Positions 1 through 5,577 of a stretch of 13,128 bases of DNA are shown one piece after another. The first letter of the stretch is position 1. Each line of letters starts with the position of its first letter. A model generated the notes under the pieces. The model worked only from the letters and a program-made list of their open reading frames with translations. It was not told the DNA's origin and made no database searches. Location: positions 6,930 through 20,057 of the forward strand of contig DITI01000016.1 in assembly GCA_002422765.1 (NCBI GenBank), in the 5' to 3' direction. This DNA is from Candidatus Pacebacteria bacterium UBA6188 (lineage in GTDB: Bacteria; Patescibacteriota; Microgenomatia; UBA1400; PJMF01). The position numbers were made by a program, and so were the translations under genes.

Positions 1-511
1 TGACCCTAATTCCATTAATTCTTGCTCCTTCTTCATCAAAGGAGGTAAATAAAAGTTGACGATAAAGTAAGGCGATGATCGCCAAGCTAAGCAAACCCAA
101 GCCAACAATTGGCCAGATTTCATTGCTAGTGACAGTTGTAATGCTGCCAAATAAATAGGCAAATAAATTTGTGTTAAAACCGTTGGCTAAGCTAATCATG
201 AGAATGGAAATTGCTAAACCACCAGGCAAAAACATAGCCAAAACTGTTTCACCGGCTATTTTTTGTTGACTTCTAATTTGTTCAATCAAGAGAGCCGCTG
301 CAACTGTTAGTAAAACCGTGCTAAAAATTGGTTGAGTGTTAGTGAGTAAGCCAATTCCTACTCCAATTAAAGCAATGTGGGAAAGAGTGTCGGCCACCAT
401 GGAAAAGCGACGAATCAATAAAAAATTGCCCATCAAAGGAGCAATGATGGCAACAACCAAGCCGGCCAGTAAGGCTCGCAACATGAAACTATATTGAAAA
501 ATTTCTAACAT
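1..511 (-). CDS. znuB: Zinc ABC transporter, membrane permease subunit (ZnuB-like), 3' part missing
   Basis: Inner-membrane channel subunit of a metal-uptake ABC transporter of the ABC-3 (ZnuB/MntB) family. Reading the minus strand from the ATG at 511 gives 170 residues without a stop before the window edge; about the last 100 residues of a normal permease of about 270 are outside. I translated this frame by hand. Family hallmarks seen are an N-terminal hydrophobic helix (about residues 10-33), a DTLSHIALIGVGIG stretch matching the conserved D(A/T)LSHAxLPG region, and YLFGSITTVT matching the LFGS motif, with several further hydrophobic helices. The start lies 4 nt after the znuC stop, so it is the last visible gene of the zur-znuA-znuC-znuB operon. 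Zinc rather than manganese is inferred from the His-rich binding protein and the Fur-type regulator in the same operon. Confidence 0.9.
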   Translation of the reverse strand, partial: MLEIFQYSFMLRALLAGLVVAIIAPLMGNFLLIRRFSMVADTLSHIALIGVGIGLLTNTQPIFSTVLLTVAAALLIEQIRSQQKIAGETVLAMFLPGGLAISILMISLANGFNTNLFAYLFGSITTVTSNEIWPIVGLGLLSLAIIALLYRQLLFTSFDEEGARINGIRV

Positions 512-515
512 ATTT

Positions 516-1229
516 TTAATGATGGTGGGCAATTAATCTTTGGTGTTTTCCATAGAGTTTTTCTAATAAATCATTTTCCAAAAGCTGCTGAGCCTGACCA
601 TGGTAAATCAAACTTTGGTTAATGCAGGCAATTTTATTAACTTCTTTAGCAACGAGATCAACTTCGTGAGAAACCAGAATAATGCTAAGGCCTTTTTCTT
701 GGTTGAGTTGACGCAGTAGATCATAAAATTGCACTTGAGAATTGCCATCAATGCCGACGGTAGGCTCATCAAGAATCAATAATTGTGGTTCATGTAGTAA
801 GGCTCGAGCAATAAAAACTCTTTGTTGTTGGCCACCAGAAAGCTCACTTAGTAAATGATTTTTTTTGTTTAGTAGATTGGTTAGCTTGAGCACGCGCTCA
901 ATTTCTACTCCTTTGCCGCCGGCCATGGAAATGACCTCAGAGACTGTAATGGGAAAACCGGTAGGATTAAAGCCAGCCTTTTGTGCTACGTATCCAATTT
1001 TATGCCAATCTCTGAACTCTTTAATTTCTTGGTCAAAAAGTTTAACTTTACCTTTTTTGAATTCAAGCAATCCTAAAATGATTTTGAGCAAAGTACTTTT
1101 ACCACCACCATTTGGACCAATCAGACCTAGAAAATCTCCCTCTTCAACTTGTAGAGAGATATTTTCTAGAACTTTTTCCTGATGATAGGCAAAAGTTAAG
1201 CCACTAATATTGATAATTTGTTTGTTCAT
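516..1229 (-). CDS. znuC: Zinc ABC transporter, ATP-binding subunit (ZnuC-like)
   Basis: Cytoplasmic ATPase that powers metal import through the ZnuB permease. The 237 residues contain a complete ABC nucleotide-binding domain: Walker A GPNGGGKST (residues 38-46), Q-loop near VAQKAG (81-86), signature LSGGQ (130-134), Walker B LLILDEP (150-156) and the H-loop histidine in LVSHE (His188). Length and order are normal for ZnuC/MntB-type ATPases. Its ATG overlaps the znuA stop by 4 nt (1226-1229), pointing to translational coupling, and znuB follows after 4 nt. The protein ends in three histidines (RLIAHHH), a small metal-binding-looking tail; whether it matters is unknown. No separate promoter is seen. 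Confidence 0.95.
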   Translation of the reverse strand: MNKQIINISGLTFAYHQEKVLENISLQVEEGDFLGLIGPNGGGKSTLLKIILGLLEFKKGKVKLFDQEIKEFRDWHKIGYVAQKAGFNPTGFPITVSEVISMAGGKGVEIERVLKLTNLLNKKNHLLSELSGGQQQRVFIARALLHEPQLLILDEPTVGIDGNSQVQFYDLLRQLNQEKGLSIILVSHEVDLVAKEVNKIACINQSLIYHGQAQQLLENDLLEKLYGKHQRLIAHHH

Positions 1230-2179
1230 GGTTGGCAGTTGAGAGCTAAGCTTAAGTTTTGAAGGTTTGTTCTTTGGATGGTGAAATAATTTTGGCCCAA
1301 AGCTTCTTCTTCGCGAGTTAACCCTTCCAAAGGATTAAATAATAAGGTTTTAGCGCCAATTTCCTGAGCGATGGTTTGGGCGATTTTTGGACTAACTAGG
1401 GTTTCAAAGAAAATGTAGTTAATTTGTTTGCTTTTAGCCAAATTACTGAGTTCAGCAATTTTAGCTGGTGAGGGGTCTTGATCTGGATTTAAACCTTGAA
1501 TGGCAATTTGTTCAAAGCCATATCGTTCGGCCATATAAGCAAAAGCAGCGTGAGAAGTGATGATTTCTTGGTTTTGGCAATTTTGCAGTTGACTGGTAAA
1601 TTCTTGGTGTAAATCATCTAGTTGCTGAAGCAAAACTGTGGCGTTTGCCTGATAAAAACTAGCGTTATCTGGATCGACAGCTTGTAATTCTTGACTAATG
1701 AGCTCGACTTGACTCTGAGCCAAGACAGGATCGAGCCAAACGTGAGGATCAAACATTTCTTCTTCCTCTTCTTCGTGCTCTTCCTCATCATGATGATGTC
1801 CTAAACCTTTAATAGTTGCCAAGTTCTCTGTAACCTTGATGATTTTGACTCCTTGTTTGCTAATTTCTTCATCGAACTTATCCAGCCAGCTTTCAAAAAA
1901 GTTTCCATTTACAATTAAGAGCTGACTTTGCTCAATAGCCAAAATATCCTTAGGGCTTGGTTCAAAATCATGAGGCTCAGCTCCAGTTTTGGTGAGGTTG
2001 ACCACTTCAGCTCGGTCTTGAGTAATTTCCTTAGTGAAAAAGTACAAGGGATAAAAAGAAGTGCTAACTTGCAGTTTCTTTTCGTCTGATTTGACTTCCT
2101 TTGTCGCTTGATTTTTCTGATAGAAAAAAGCCAAAACAAATAAAAAGACAATACTTAAAGTGATTAATATTTTTTTCAT
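1226..2179 (-). CDS. znuA: Zinc ABC transporter, extracytoplasmic metal-binding protein (ZnuA-like)
   Basis: High-affinity zinc-capture protein of the cluster A-I (ZnuA/TroA) family that delivers metal to ZnuBC. Of 317 residues, 1-20 form a hydrophobic N-terminal segment after MKK. There is no lipobox cysteine, so the protein is either secreted or held by an uncleaved anchor. Expected metal ligands are visible: His70 (GAEPHDFEPSP), His146 (DPHVWLDP), His210 (TSHAAFAYMAERYG) and the acidic Glu259 (FFETLVSP). Between the first two lies a loop (residues 127-141) made almost only of His, Asp and Glu, typical of zinc-specific members and thought to gather metal. The start is 3 nt after the regulator stop and there is no convincing Shine-Dalgarno, so coupling is likely. 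The end overlaps znuC. Confidence 0.95.
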   Translation of the reverse strand: MKKILITLSIVFLFVLAFFYQKNQATKEVKSDEKKLQVSTSFYPLYFFTKEITQDRAEVVNLTKTGAEPHDFEPSPKDILAIEQSQLLIVNGNFFESWLDKFDEEISKQGVKIIKVTENLATIKGLGHHHDEEEHEEEEEEMFDPHVWLDPVLAQSQVELISQELQAVDPDNASFYQANATVLLQQLDDLHQEFTSQLQNCQNQEIITSHAAFAYMAERYGFEQIAIQGLNPDQDPSPAKIAELSNLAKSKQINYIFFETLVSPKIAQTIAQEIGAKTLLFNPLEGLTREEEALGQNYFTIQRTNLQNLSLALNCQP

Positions 2180-2182
2180 ATT

Positions 2183-2584
2183 TTAGCAACATTTCTGGCA
2201 AAGACCAAAAAATTCCAAACGGTGACTTTTAATGAGAAAAGAACTAGATTTTTTAACGGCTTTCATGAGTAGATTTTCATCTAAACAAATATCTTCGATT
2301 CGGCCGCAATTTTCACATAAAACATGATGATGGTGTTCGTGGTCAGCCAATTCATAAACAGAGATGCCATCTTTAAACTGAGTTTCTGCGACTAGGTTCA
2401 ATTTGACAAAATTCTCCAAGGTACGATAAACAGTGACCTTATCAATCTTTAACTTTTTTTGCTGAAGTTGCTCAAAAATATCTGCCACACTCTGTGGTTT
2501 ATGTTTAAGAACGGCAAAAATTTCCTGACGAGGCTTGGTTAAGCGGTAACCTTGAGCAGCTAATTGTTTTTTATTGAGTTCCAT
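2183..2584 (-). CDS. zur: Fur-family metal-responsive repressor, probably Zur
   Basis: DNA-binding metalloregulator, here 133 residues from the ATG at 2584. The winged-helix DNA-binding domain covers about 10-80 (GYRLTKPRQEIFAVL and the helix IDKVTVYRTLENF). It is followed by the His-rich sensor segment DHEHHHHVLC and two CxxC pairs (Cys90/Cys93 and Cys129/Cys132) of the structural zinc site. An in-frame TTG at 2611 would add nine residues, but it lies inside the operator palindrome and downstream of the -35, so I prefer the ATG. It leads the znuACB genes and has a perfect inverted repeat in its own promoter, so zinc-dependent autorepression is inferred. Fur, PerR or Mur specificity cannot be excluded by sequence alone; zinc is favoured by the operon. 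Confidence 0.88.
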   Translation of the reverse strand: MELNKKQLAAQGYRLTKPRQEIFAVLKHKPQSVADIFEQLQQKKLKIDKVTVYRTLENFVKLNLVAETQFKDGISVYELADHEHHHHVLCENCGRIEDICLDENLLMKAVKKSSSFLIKSHRLEFFGLCQKCC

Positions 2585-2590
2585 TCTTAT

Positions 2591-2619
2591 ATTATTGCAA
2601 ATCAGTTGCAATAAGTCAA
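2591..2619 (-). promoter_or_regulatory. Promoter of the zur-znuACB operon
   Basis: On the minus strand a -35 TTGACT (2619-2614) is followed by a 17-nt spacer and a -10 AATAAT (2596-2591). The regulator ATG begins only 6 nt past the -10, so transcription should start at or next to the A of ATG, giving a leaderless mRNA. The spacer is almost entirely filled by the operator palindrome. Confidence 0.65.
2592..2614. promoter_or_regulatory. Zur/Fur-type operator (perfect inverted repeat)
   Basis: TTATTGCAA - ATCAG - TTGCAATAA is a perfect 9-bp inverted repeat around a 5-bp centre. It covers the spacer and both promoter elements of the zur operon. Fur-family dimers bind AT-rich palindromes of about this size, and position and symmetry fit a repressor site bound by the first gene of the operon. 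It also lies about 45-55 bp upstream of the divergent antiporter start, which it could affect. Confidence 0.75.
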
Positions 2620-2654
2620 GAGTTCTCTTCCAACTATGTTTTGCGAGGAAATTC

Positions 2655-2663
2655 TGTTTTAAT
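2655..2663 (+). promoter_or_regulatory. Putative extended -10 promoter of the antiporter-epmA unit
   Basis: TGT-TTTAAT reads as an extended -10 (TGn plus hexamer) ending 6 nt before the GTG start at 2670. No good -35 is seen at the right distance. The spacing matches the leaderless pattern of other genes in the window. Confidence 0.4.
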
Positions 2664-2669
2664 TAATCT

Positions 2670-3623
2670 GTGTCAAGTTTGATTATTTTTTTATTGTCTC
2701 TAGTTGCTTTGTGGTTTGGAGCCAGCCTTATCACTCGCGCTGCTTTACGTCTCGCCAAATCTTGGGGCATGTCAGAGGGTTTTATTGGCATGACCGTCTT
2801 GGCTTTGGGCACTAGTTTTCCGGAAATCACTATTGGTTTTACTGGAGCTCTGCAAAAATTAGCTGGCCAAAATACCTCAGGAATTGTGGTGGGCAATGCC
2901 ATTGGCGCTTCGATGAATCAATTGATTTTGATTGTGGCGATCGCCGGTCTTATCAAGACAATTAAATTTAGAAAAGATAATGTTTTCTTTGATTCTACTT
3001 TTGTGATTGCGACAATGACGGCATTTTACTTGACTAGTCGCGATGGCCTGATTTCTAGGTCTGAAGGCATGGTTTTTATTTTATTTTATTTGCTCTACAT
3101 TACTTTTTTGAGTCGCCAGAATTTTTTGGAAAAACTCAGCAGTAAAATCAAACAAAAATTAAGCAAAAAAAGAGTTCGTCTAGCTGATATTTTATGGTTG
3201 GTTTTGGGTTTAATAATCATCGCCAAGTCTTCTCAATTAGTTTTGGCTCATGGTGTTTTACTGGCCAGTCAATTTGGAGTGAGCGAAGCCACCATTGGTA
3301 TTTTGCTTCTTGGTTTTGGGGCAAGTTTGCCAGAGTTGGTGGTGTCAATTAACGCTGCCCTTAAAGGTGCGGTTTCCCTATCTTTAGGCAATCTAATTGG
3401 TGGGACAATTGTTAATATTTGTGTAGCTATGGGTTTGGGAGCAGCGATCGCAGGTTGGGAGGTTGATCGTGGCTTATTACAGTTTGATATCCCTTACTTG
3501 CTTTTTAGTTCTGTGATCGTGGTTTTGTTTATTGCCAGTCGTAATAAATTGGATCGCAAAGAATCGCTCTTGCTTTTATCCCTCTATTTGGTTTATCTTT
3601 CCCTCAAGGCTATGGGCTTATGA
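2670..3623 (+). CDS. Na+/Ca2+ antiporter of the CaCA family (YrbG-like)
   Basis: Integral membrane cation exchanger, predicted to export calcium in exchange for sodium or protons. The 317 residues (about 325 in E. coli YrbG) carry the two inverted alpha-repeats that define the family. Alpha-1 has GTSFPE (47-52) and GNAIGAS (75-81); alpha-2 has GASLPE (217-222) and GNLIGGT (240-246). The two conserved glutamates are the cation-binding residues. Hydrophobic helices flank a basic cytoplasmic loop (about 155-170, KIKQKLSKKR) between the halves, as usual. The start is GTG, without a Shine-Dalgarno but preceded by an extended -10. The last four bases overlap the start of epmA (ATGA), so both are co-transcribed. 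Ion specificity cannot be read from the sequence. Confidence 0.92.
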   Translation: MSSLIIFLLSLVALWFGASLITRAALRLAKSWGMSEGFIGMTVLALGTSFPEITIGFTGALQKLAGQNTSGIVVGNAIGASMNQLILIVAIAGLIKTIKFRKDNVFFDSTFVIATMTAFYLTSRDGLISRSEGMVFILFYLLYITFLSRQNFLEKLSSKIKQKLSKKRVRLADILWLVLGLIIIAKSSQLVLAHGVLLASQFGVSEATIGILLLGFGASLPELVVSINAALKGAVSLSLGNLIGGTIVNICVAMGLGAAIAGWEVDRGLLQFDIPYLLFSSVIVVLFIASRNKLDRKESLLLLSLYLVYLSLKAMGL

Positions 3624-4684
3624 AAAATTGGCAAAGATTAAAAAAAGATCAAAATTTCAAACAAAAACTTTTGGTGCGCGAGCAAGTAATTGATGCGATG
3701 CGCCTATTTTTTAAGACCAGAAATTACCATGAAGTGGAAACTCCCCTATTAGTTGCCAAACCAGGAGCCGAGCCTTACCTTAATCTTTTTGAGACGAGTT
3801 TAGGCACTCTGGATGGACAAAATAAAACCGCTTTTCTTTTGACCAGTCCAGAATACGCCATGAAAAAATTATTGGTAGCTGATTTAGGCAACATTTTCCA
3901 GATTTGCAAAAGTTTTCGCAATGTGGAGAGCTTGGGCGGAACTCATAACCCTGAATTCACTATTCTAGAGTGGTATCACGTGGGTATTAACTATTTTGAT
4001 TTGATGTCAGAATTTGAAGAGATGATGCTGGCAATTTGCTCACATTTAGGTGTTGAGGCTAGTCAGTTTTCATATCAGGGGCGTCTTTATGATTTAGCCA
4101 AGCCTTATTTGCGTTTTTCTATAGCAGAACTTTTTGAGCGCTATGTTGGTTTGAATAAAGATCAACTTTTGAGTCTGGAAGCCTTGCGAGAGCAGGCTCA
4201 AAAAAGAAATTATGAGCTCCACTCTCTTGAAAAATTGACTGATGATTTGGCTTGGGAAGAACTTTACAACCAATTATTTCTCAATGAAATTGAACCCAAA
4301 TTAGCTGAGTTTAACCAGCCAGTCTTTGTTTATGATTACCCAGCTCCTCAAGCGGCTCTAGCTCGCAAGAAATCAGATGATCCTCGTTTTGCCGAGCGCT
4401 TTGAGGTTTATTTGGCAGGGATGGAATTGGGCAATGCTTTTGGTGAATTGACTGATGCCTTAGAACAAGAAAAACGTCTATTGGCTGATTTAGAAATGCG
4501 TAGTGTTTTAGGTAAAAAATCTCAACCAATTGATGATGATTTTATTGAAGCTTTGCAAGAAGGCTTGCCAGAGACTAGTGGCATTGCGGTGGGAGTCGAT
4601 CGTTTAGTGATGCTTTTCGCAGATACAGATTCAATTGACGAGACCCTCTTTTTTCCAGCAAGTGAAATTTTTGCTGATTTATAA
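3620..4684 (+). CDS. epmA: EF-P lysine/beta-lysine ligase, EpmA (PoxA/GenX) type
   Basis: Paralogue of the catalytic domain of class II lysyl-tRNA synthetase that attaches (R)-beta-lysine to a lysine of elongation factor P. The 354 residues start directly in the catalytic domain and lack the N-terminal anticodon-binding OB fold. Motif 1 is near HEVETP (38-42), motif 2 is FRNVES...HNPEFTILEWY (99-119), and the core FPA/ERFEVY region and motif 3 GIAVGVDRL (321-329) resemble E. coli EpmA closely. Ala323 sits where EpmA has Ala298 and true LysRS has Gly, the position reported to favour beta-lysine over lysine. EF-P follows 49 nt downstream with its acceptor lysine. The enzyme that makes beta-lysine (EpmB) is not in the window. 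The start overlaps the antiporter stop. A shortened LysRS of other use is the less likely alternative. Confidence 0.9.
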   Translation: MKNWQRLKKDQNFKQKLLVREQVIDAMRLFFKTRNYHEVETPLLVAKPGAEPYLNLFETSLGTLDGQNKTAFLLTSPEYAMKKLLVADLGNIFQICKSFRNVESLGGTHNPEFTILEWYHVGINYFDLMSEFEEMMLAICSHLGVEASQFSYQGRLYDLAKPYLRFSIAELFERYVGLNKDQLLSLEALREQAQKRNYELHSLEKLTDDLAWEELYNQLFLNEIEPKLAEFNQPVFVYDYPAPQAALARKKSDDPRFAERFEVYLAGMELGNAFGELTDALEQEKRLLADLEMRSVLGKKSQPIDDDFIEALQEGLPETSGIAVGVDRLVMLFADTDSIDETLFFPASEIFADL

Positions 4685-4693
4685 AGTAAAATC

Positions 4694-4723
4694 TTGACTA
4701 AATTCCCTATCTTGGCGTAAAAT
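4694..4723 (+). promoter_or_regulatory. Promoter of efp
   Basis: TTGACT (4694-4699), an 18-nt spacer and TAAAAT (4718-4723) form a good sigma-70-type promoter. The efp ATG is 10 nt past the -10, predicting a leader of only a few nucleotides and no Shine-Dalgarno. EF-P can thus be made independently of the antiporter-epmA unit. Confidence 0.65.
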
Positions 4724-4733
4724 AGCCTGATCT

Positions 4734-5303
4734 ATGTCAACCATTAAAGCCGGCAACATTAAAAAAGGTAGCTATATTTTGTATAAAGACCTACCTCACT
4801 ATGTGATCAAAACCCAATTTGTTTCTCCTGGCAAAGGCTCAGCTTTTACCAGAGTTAAAATGCGTGATATGCGCAATGGTTCCAATTTGGAATTCAATTT
4901 CAAATCTCATGATAATGTGGAAGAGCTTGATGTAGAAACCAAGGAAATGCAGTTTCTCTATCACGATGGCAACGAGATTGTTTTTATGGATCCTCGTAGC
5001 TATGAGCAGTTAACCGTACCAAAGCATGTTTTAGGCGACAAGTCGCTAATGCTGACCTCTGAAATTAAAGTTTATCTCACTGTTTTTGAAGAGCAAGTTA
5101 TTGGTGTCGTTTTACCCCCTAAAGTCAGAATGAAAGTGGCCGAATCTCATGATGCCATTGCCGGAGATCGTCAAACCGCTGGCAAAAAACCAGTTGTCAT
5201 GGAAAGTGGCCTAGTAGTGCAAGCTCCTTTGTTTATTAAGACTGGCGACACTTTGCTAGTTGATACAGAGACTGCTGCTTATGTTTCTAGAGTGAATGAT
5301 TAA
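4734..5303 (+). CDS. efp: Translation elongation factor P
   Basis: EF-P binds between the P and E sites of ribosomes stalled at consecutive prolines and stimulates peptide bond formation. The 189 residues match the family length (188 in E. coli) and show the three domains: KOW-like 1-65, OB 66-128 and C-terminal OB 129-189, ending in the typical YVSRV. The tip loop PGKGSA carries Lys34, exactly the residue modified with beta-lysine by EpmA in E. coli. It is not the arginine of the rhamnosylated (EarP) type nor the proline-flanked loop of unmodified types. With epmA immediately upstream, modification by that enzyme is a strong inference. It has its own promoter; tRNA-Lys follows 53 nt later. 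Confidence 0.97.
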   Translation: MSTIKAGNIKKGSYILYKDLPHYVIKTQFVSPGKGSAFTRVKMRDMRNGSNLEFNFKSHDNVEELDVETKEMQFLYHDGNEIVFMDPRSYEQLTVPKHVLGDKSLMLTSEIKVYLTVFEEQVIGVVLPPKVRMKVAESHDAIAGDRQTAGKKPVVMESGLVVQAPLFIKTGDTLLVDTETAAYVSRVND

Positions 5304-5332
5304 TTTGCCTTAGTAAAGATTTTGATTTTTGA

Positions 5333-5338
5333 TATAAT
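5333..5338 (+). promoter_or_regulatory. -10 element of the tRNA-Lys gene
   Basis: A consensus TATAAT lies 18 nt before the mature tRNA 5' end in a T/A-rich stretch between efp and the tRNA. The -35 at the proper distance is poor. It is the likely start of the tRNA transcript, leaving a short 5' leader for RNase P. Confidence 0.5.
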
Positions 5339-5356
5339 ATATTTTCGTTTAACAAC

Positions 5357-5429
5357 GGGTCCGTAGCTCAGTCGGTAGAGCAGAAGCCTTTTAAGCTTTG
5401 TGTCGTGGGTTCGAGTCCCACCGGACTCA
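5357..5429 (+). tRNA. tRNA-Lys, anticodon UUU
   Basis: A 73-nt cloverleaf folds fully. Acceptor stem GGGTCCG pairs with CGGACTC (one G-T wobble) with discriminator A. The D arm is GCTC/GAGC. The anticodon stem is GAAGC/GCTTT with loop CTTTTAA (anticodon TTT), and the T arm is GTGGG/CCCAC with loop TTCGAGT. The CCA end is not encoded and must be added by nucleotidyltransferase. It decodes AAA and, by wobble, AAG. Its 3' end from the T stem onward is duplicated 135 bp downstream. Its own synthetase in this window would be the class I LysRS at 9259. Confidence 0.96.
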
Positions 5430-5431
5430 CA
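5414..5431 (+). repeat. Direct repeat copy 1: 3' end of tRNA-Lys
   Basis: The 18-bp AGTCCCACCGGACTCACA ends the tRNA gene (last bases of the T loop through the discriminator, plus CA). It occurs again, identically, at 5549-5566. Duplicated tRNA 3' ends are the usual trace of site-specific integration (attL/attR), so this copy is the attL-like one. Confidence 0.8.
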
Positions 5432-5471
5432 TATTTTTGTAAATTTAGCGAAGCTAAGTTGACAAAAATAT
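5431..5471. repeat. 19-bp inverted repeat (hairpin) directly after tRNA-Lys
   Basis: The left arm 5431-5449 and right arm 5453-5471 form a stem with a GAA loop. The outer ten pairs (ATATTTTTGT/ACAAAAATAT) are perfect and the inner part has one mismatch and one G-T pair. It begins 2 nt after the tRNA discriminator base, so it may stop transcription or guide 3' processing of the tRNA. It lacks the GC-rich stem and trailing T run of a standard intrinsic terminator. It could also be the body of a small inserted element between the two tRNA-end repeats. Confidence 0.7.
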
Positions 5472-5481
5472 TTAAGCTAAA

Positions 5482-5556
5482 GTGGGACGTCACGTGCCCG
5501 ATCAAGCGAAATTCCCTAGATAGCATAGACTTGAGCCTGACGAGGGTAAGTCCCAC
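5482..5556 (+). ncRNA. Possible structured RNA between the tRNA-end repeats
   Basis: By hand, the 75 nt can close with a perfect 7-bp terminal stem (GTGGGAC 5482-5488 with GTCCCAC 5550-5556). A second helix is GTCA/TGAC (5489-5492 with 5538-5541) and a third is TCAAG/CTTGA (5502-5506 with 5530-5534). The apical loop CCCT (5514-5517) could pair with AGGG (5543-5546) as a pseudoknot. The closing 3' strand belongs to the duplicated tRNA end. No known RNA family is recognised and there is no T loop, so it is not a second tRNA. The fold could be fortuitous. Confidence 0.25.
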
Positions 5557-5566
5557 CGGACTCACA
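5549..5566 (+). repeat. Direct repeat copy 2: 3' end of tRNA-Lys (attR-like)
   Basis: Identical 18 bp to 5414-5431. The rest of a tRNA (acceptor 5' strand, D and anticodon arms) is not recognisable upstream, so this is a partial copy, not a second tRNA gene. It ends 11 nt before the phosphoribosyltransferase ATG. Confidence 0.8.
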
Positions 5567-5577
5567 CTAATCCCAAA

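Noticed and set aside
865..1182. Plus-strand open frame of 105 codons
   Set aside because: Antisense to znuC, whose ABC motifs are complete; low-complexity Ser/Pro-rich translation.
1915..2151. Second minus-strand frame inside znuA
   Set aside because: Shadow frame of znuA; basic, Trp/Lys-rich translation without a domain.
2585..2611. TTG start adding nine residues to the Fur-family regulator
   Set aside because: The codons coincide with the operator palindrome and the -10 region; the ATG at 2584 gives the usual N-terminus.
5459..5464. TTGACA as -35 of a promoter for the phosphoribosyltransferase
   Set aside because: No -10-like hexamer is found 15-19 nt downstream (GTGGGA at 17 nt); the TTGACA is part of the hairpin arm.
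5368..5565. Minus-strand open frame of 65 codons across tRNA-Lys (contains SPVGLEPTT twice-like sequence)
   Set aside because: This peptide is the well-known false translation of the antisense of a tRNA T arm; its repeat arises from the duplicated tRNA end. No start signal.
5471..5566. A second, degenerate tRNA gene
   Set aside because: Only the last 18 bp match; no D arm, anticodon arm or TTC loop can be found in the preceding 75 nt.
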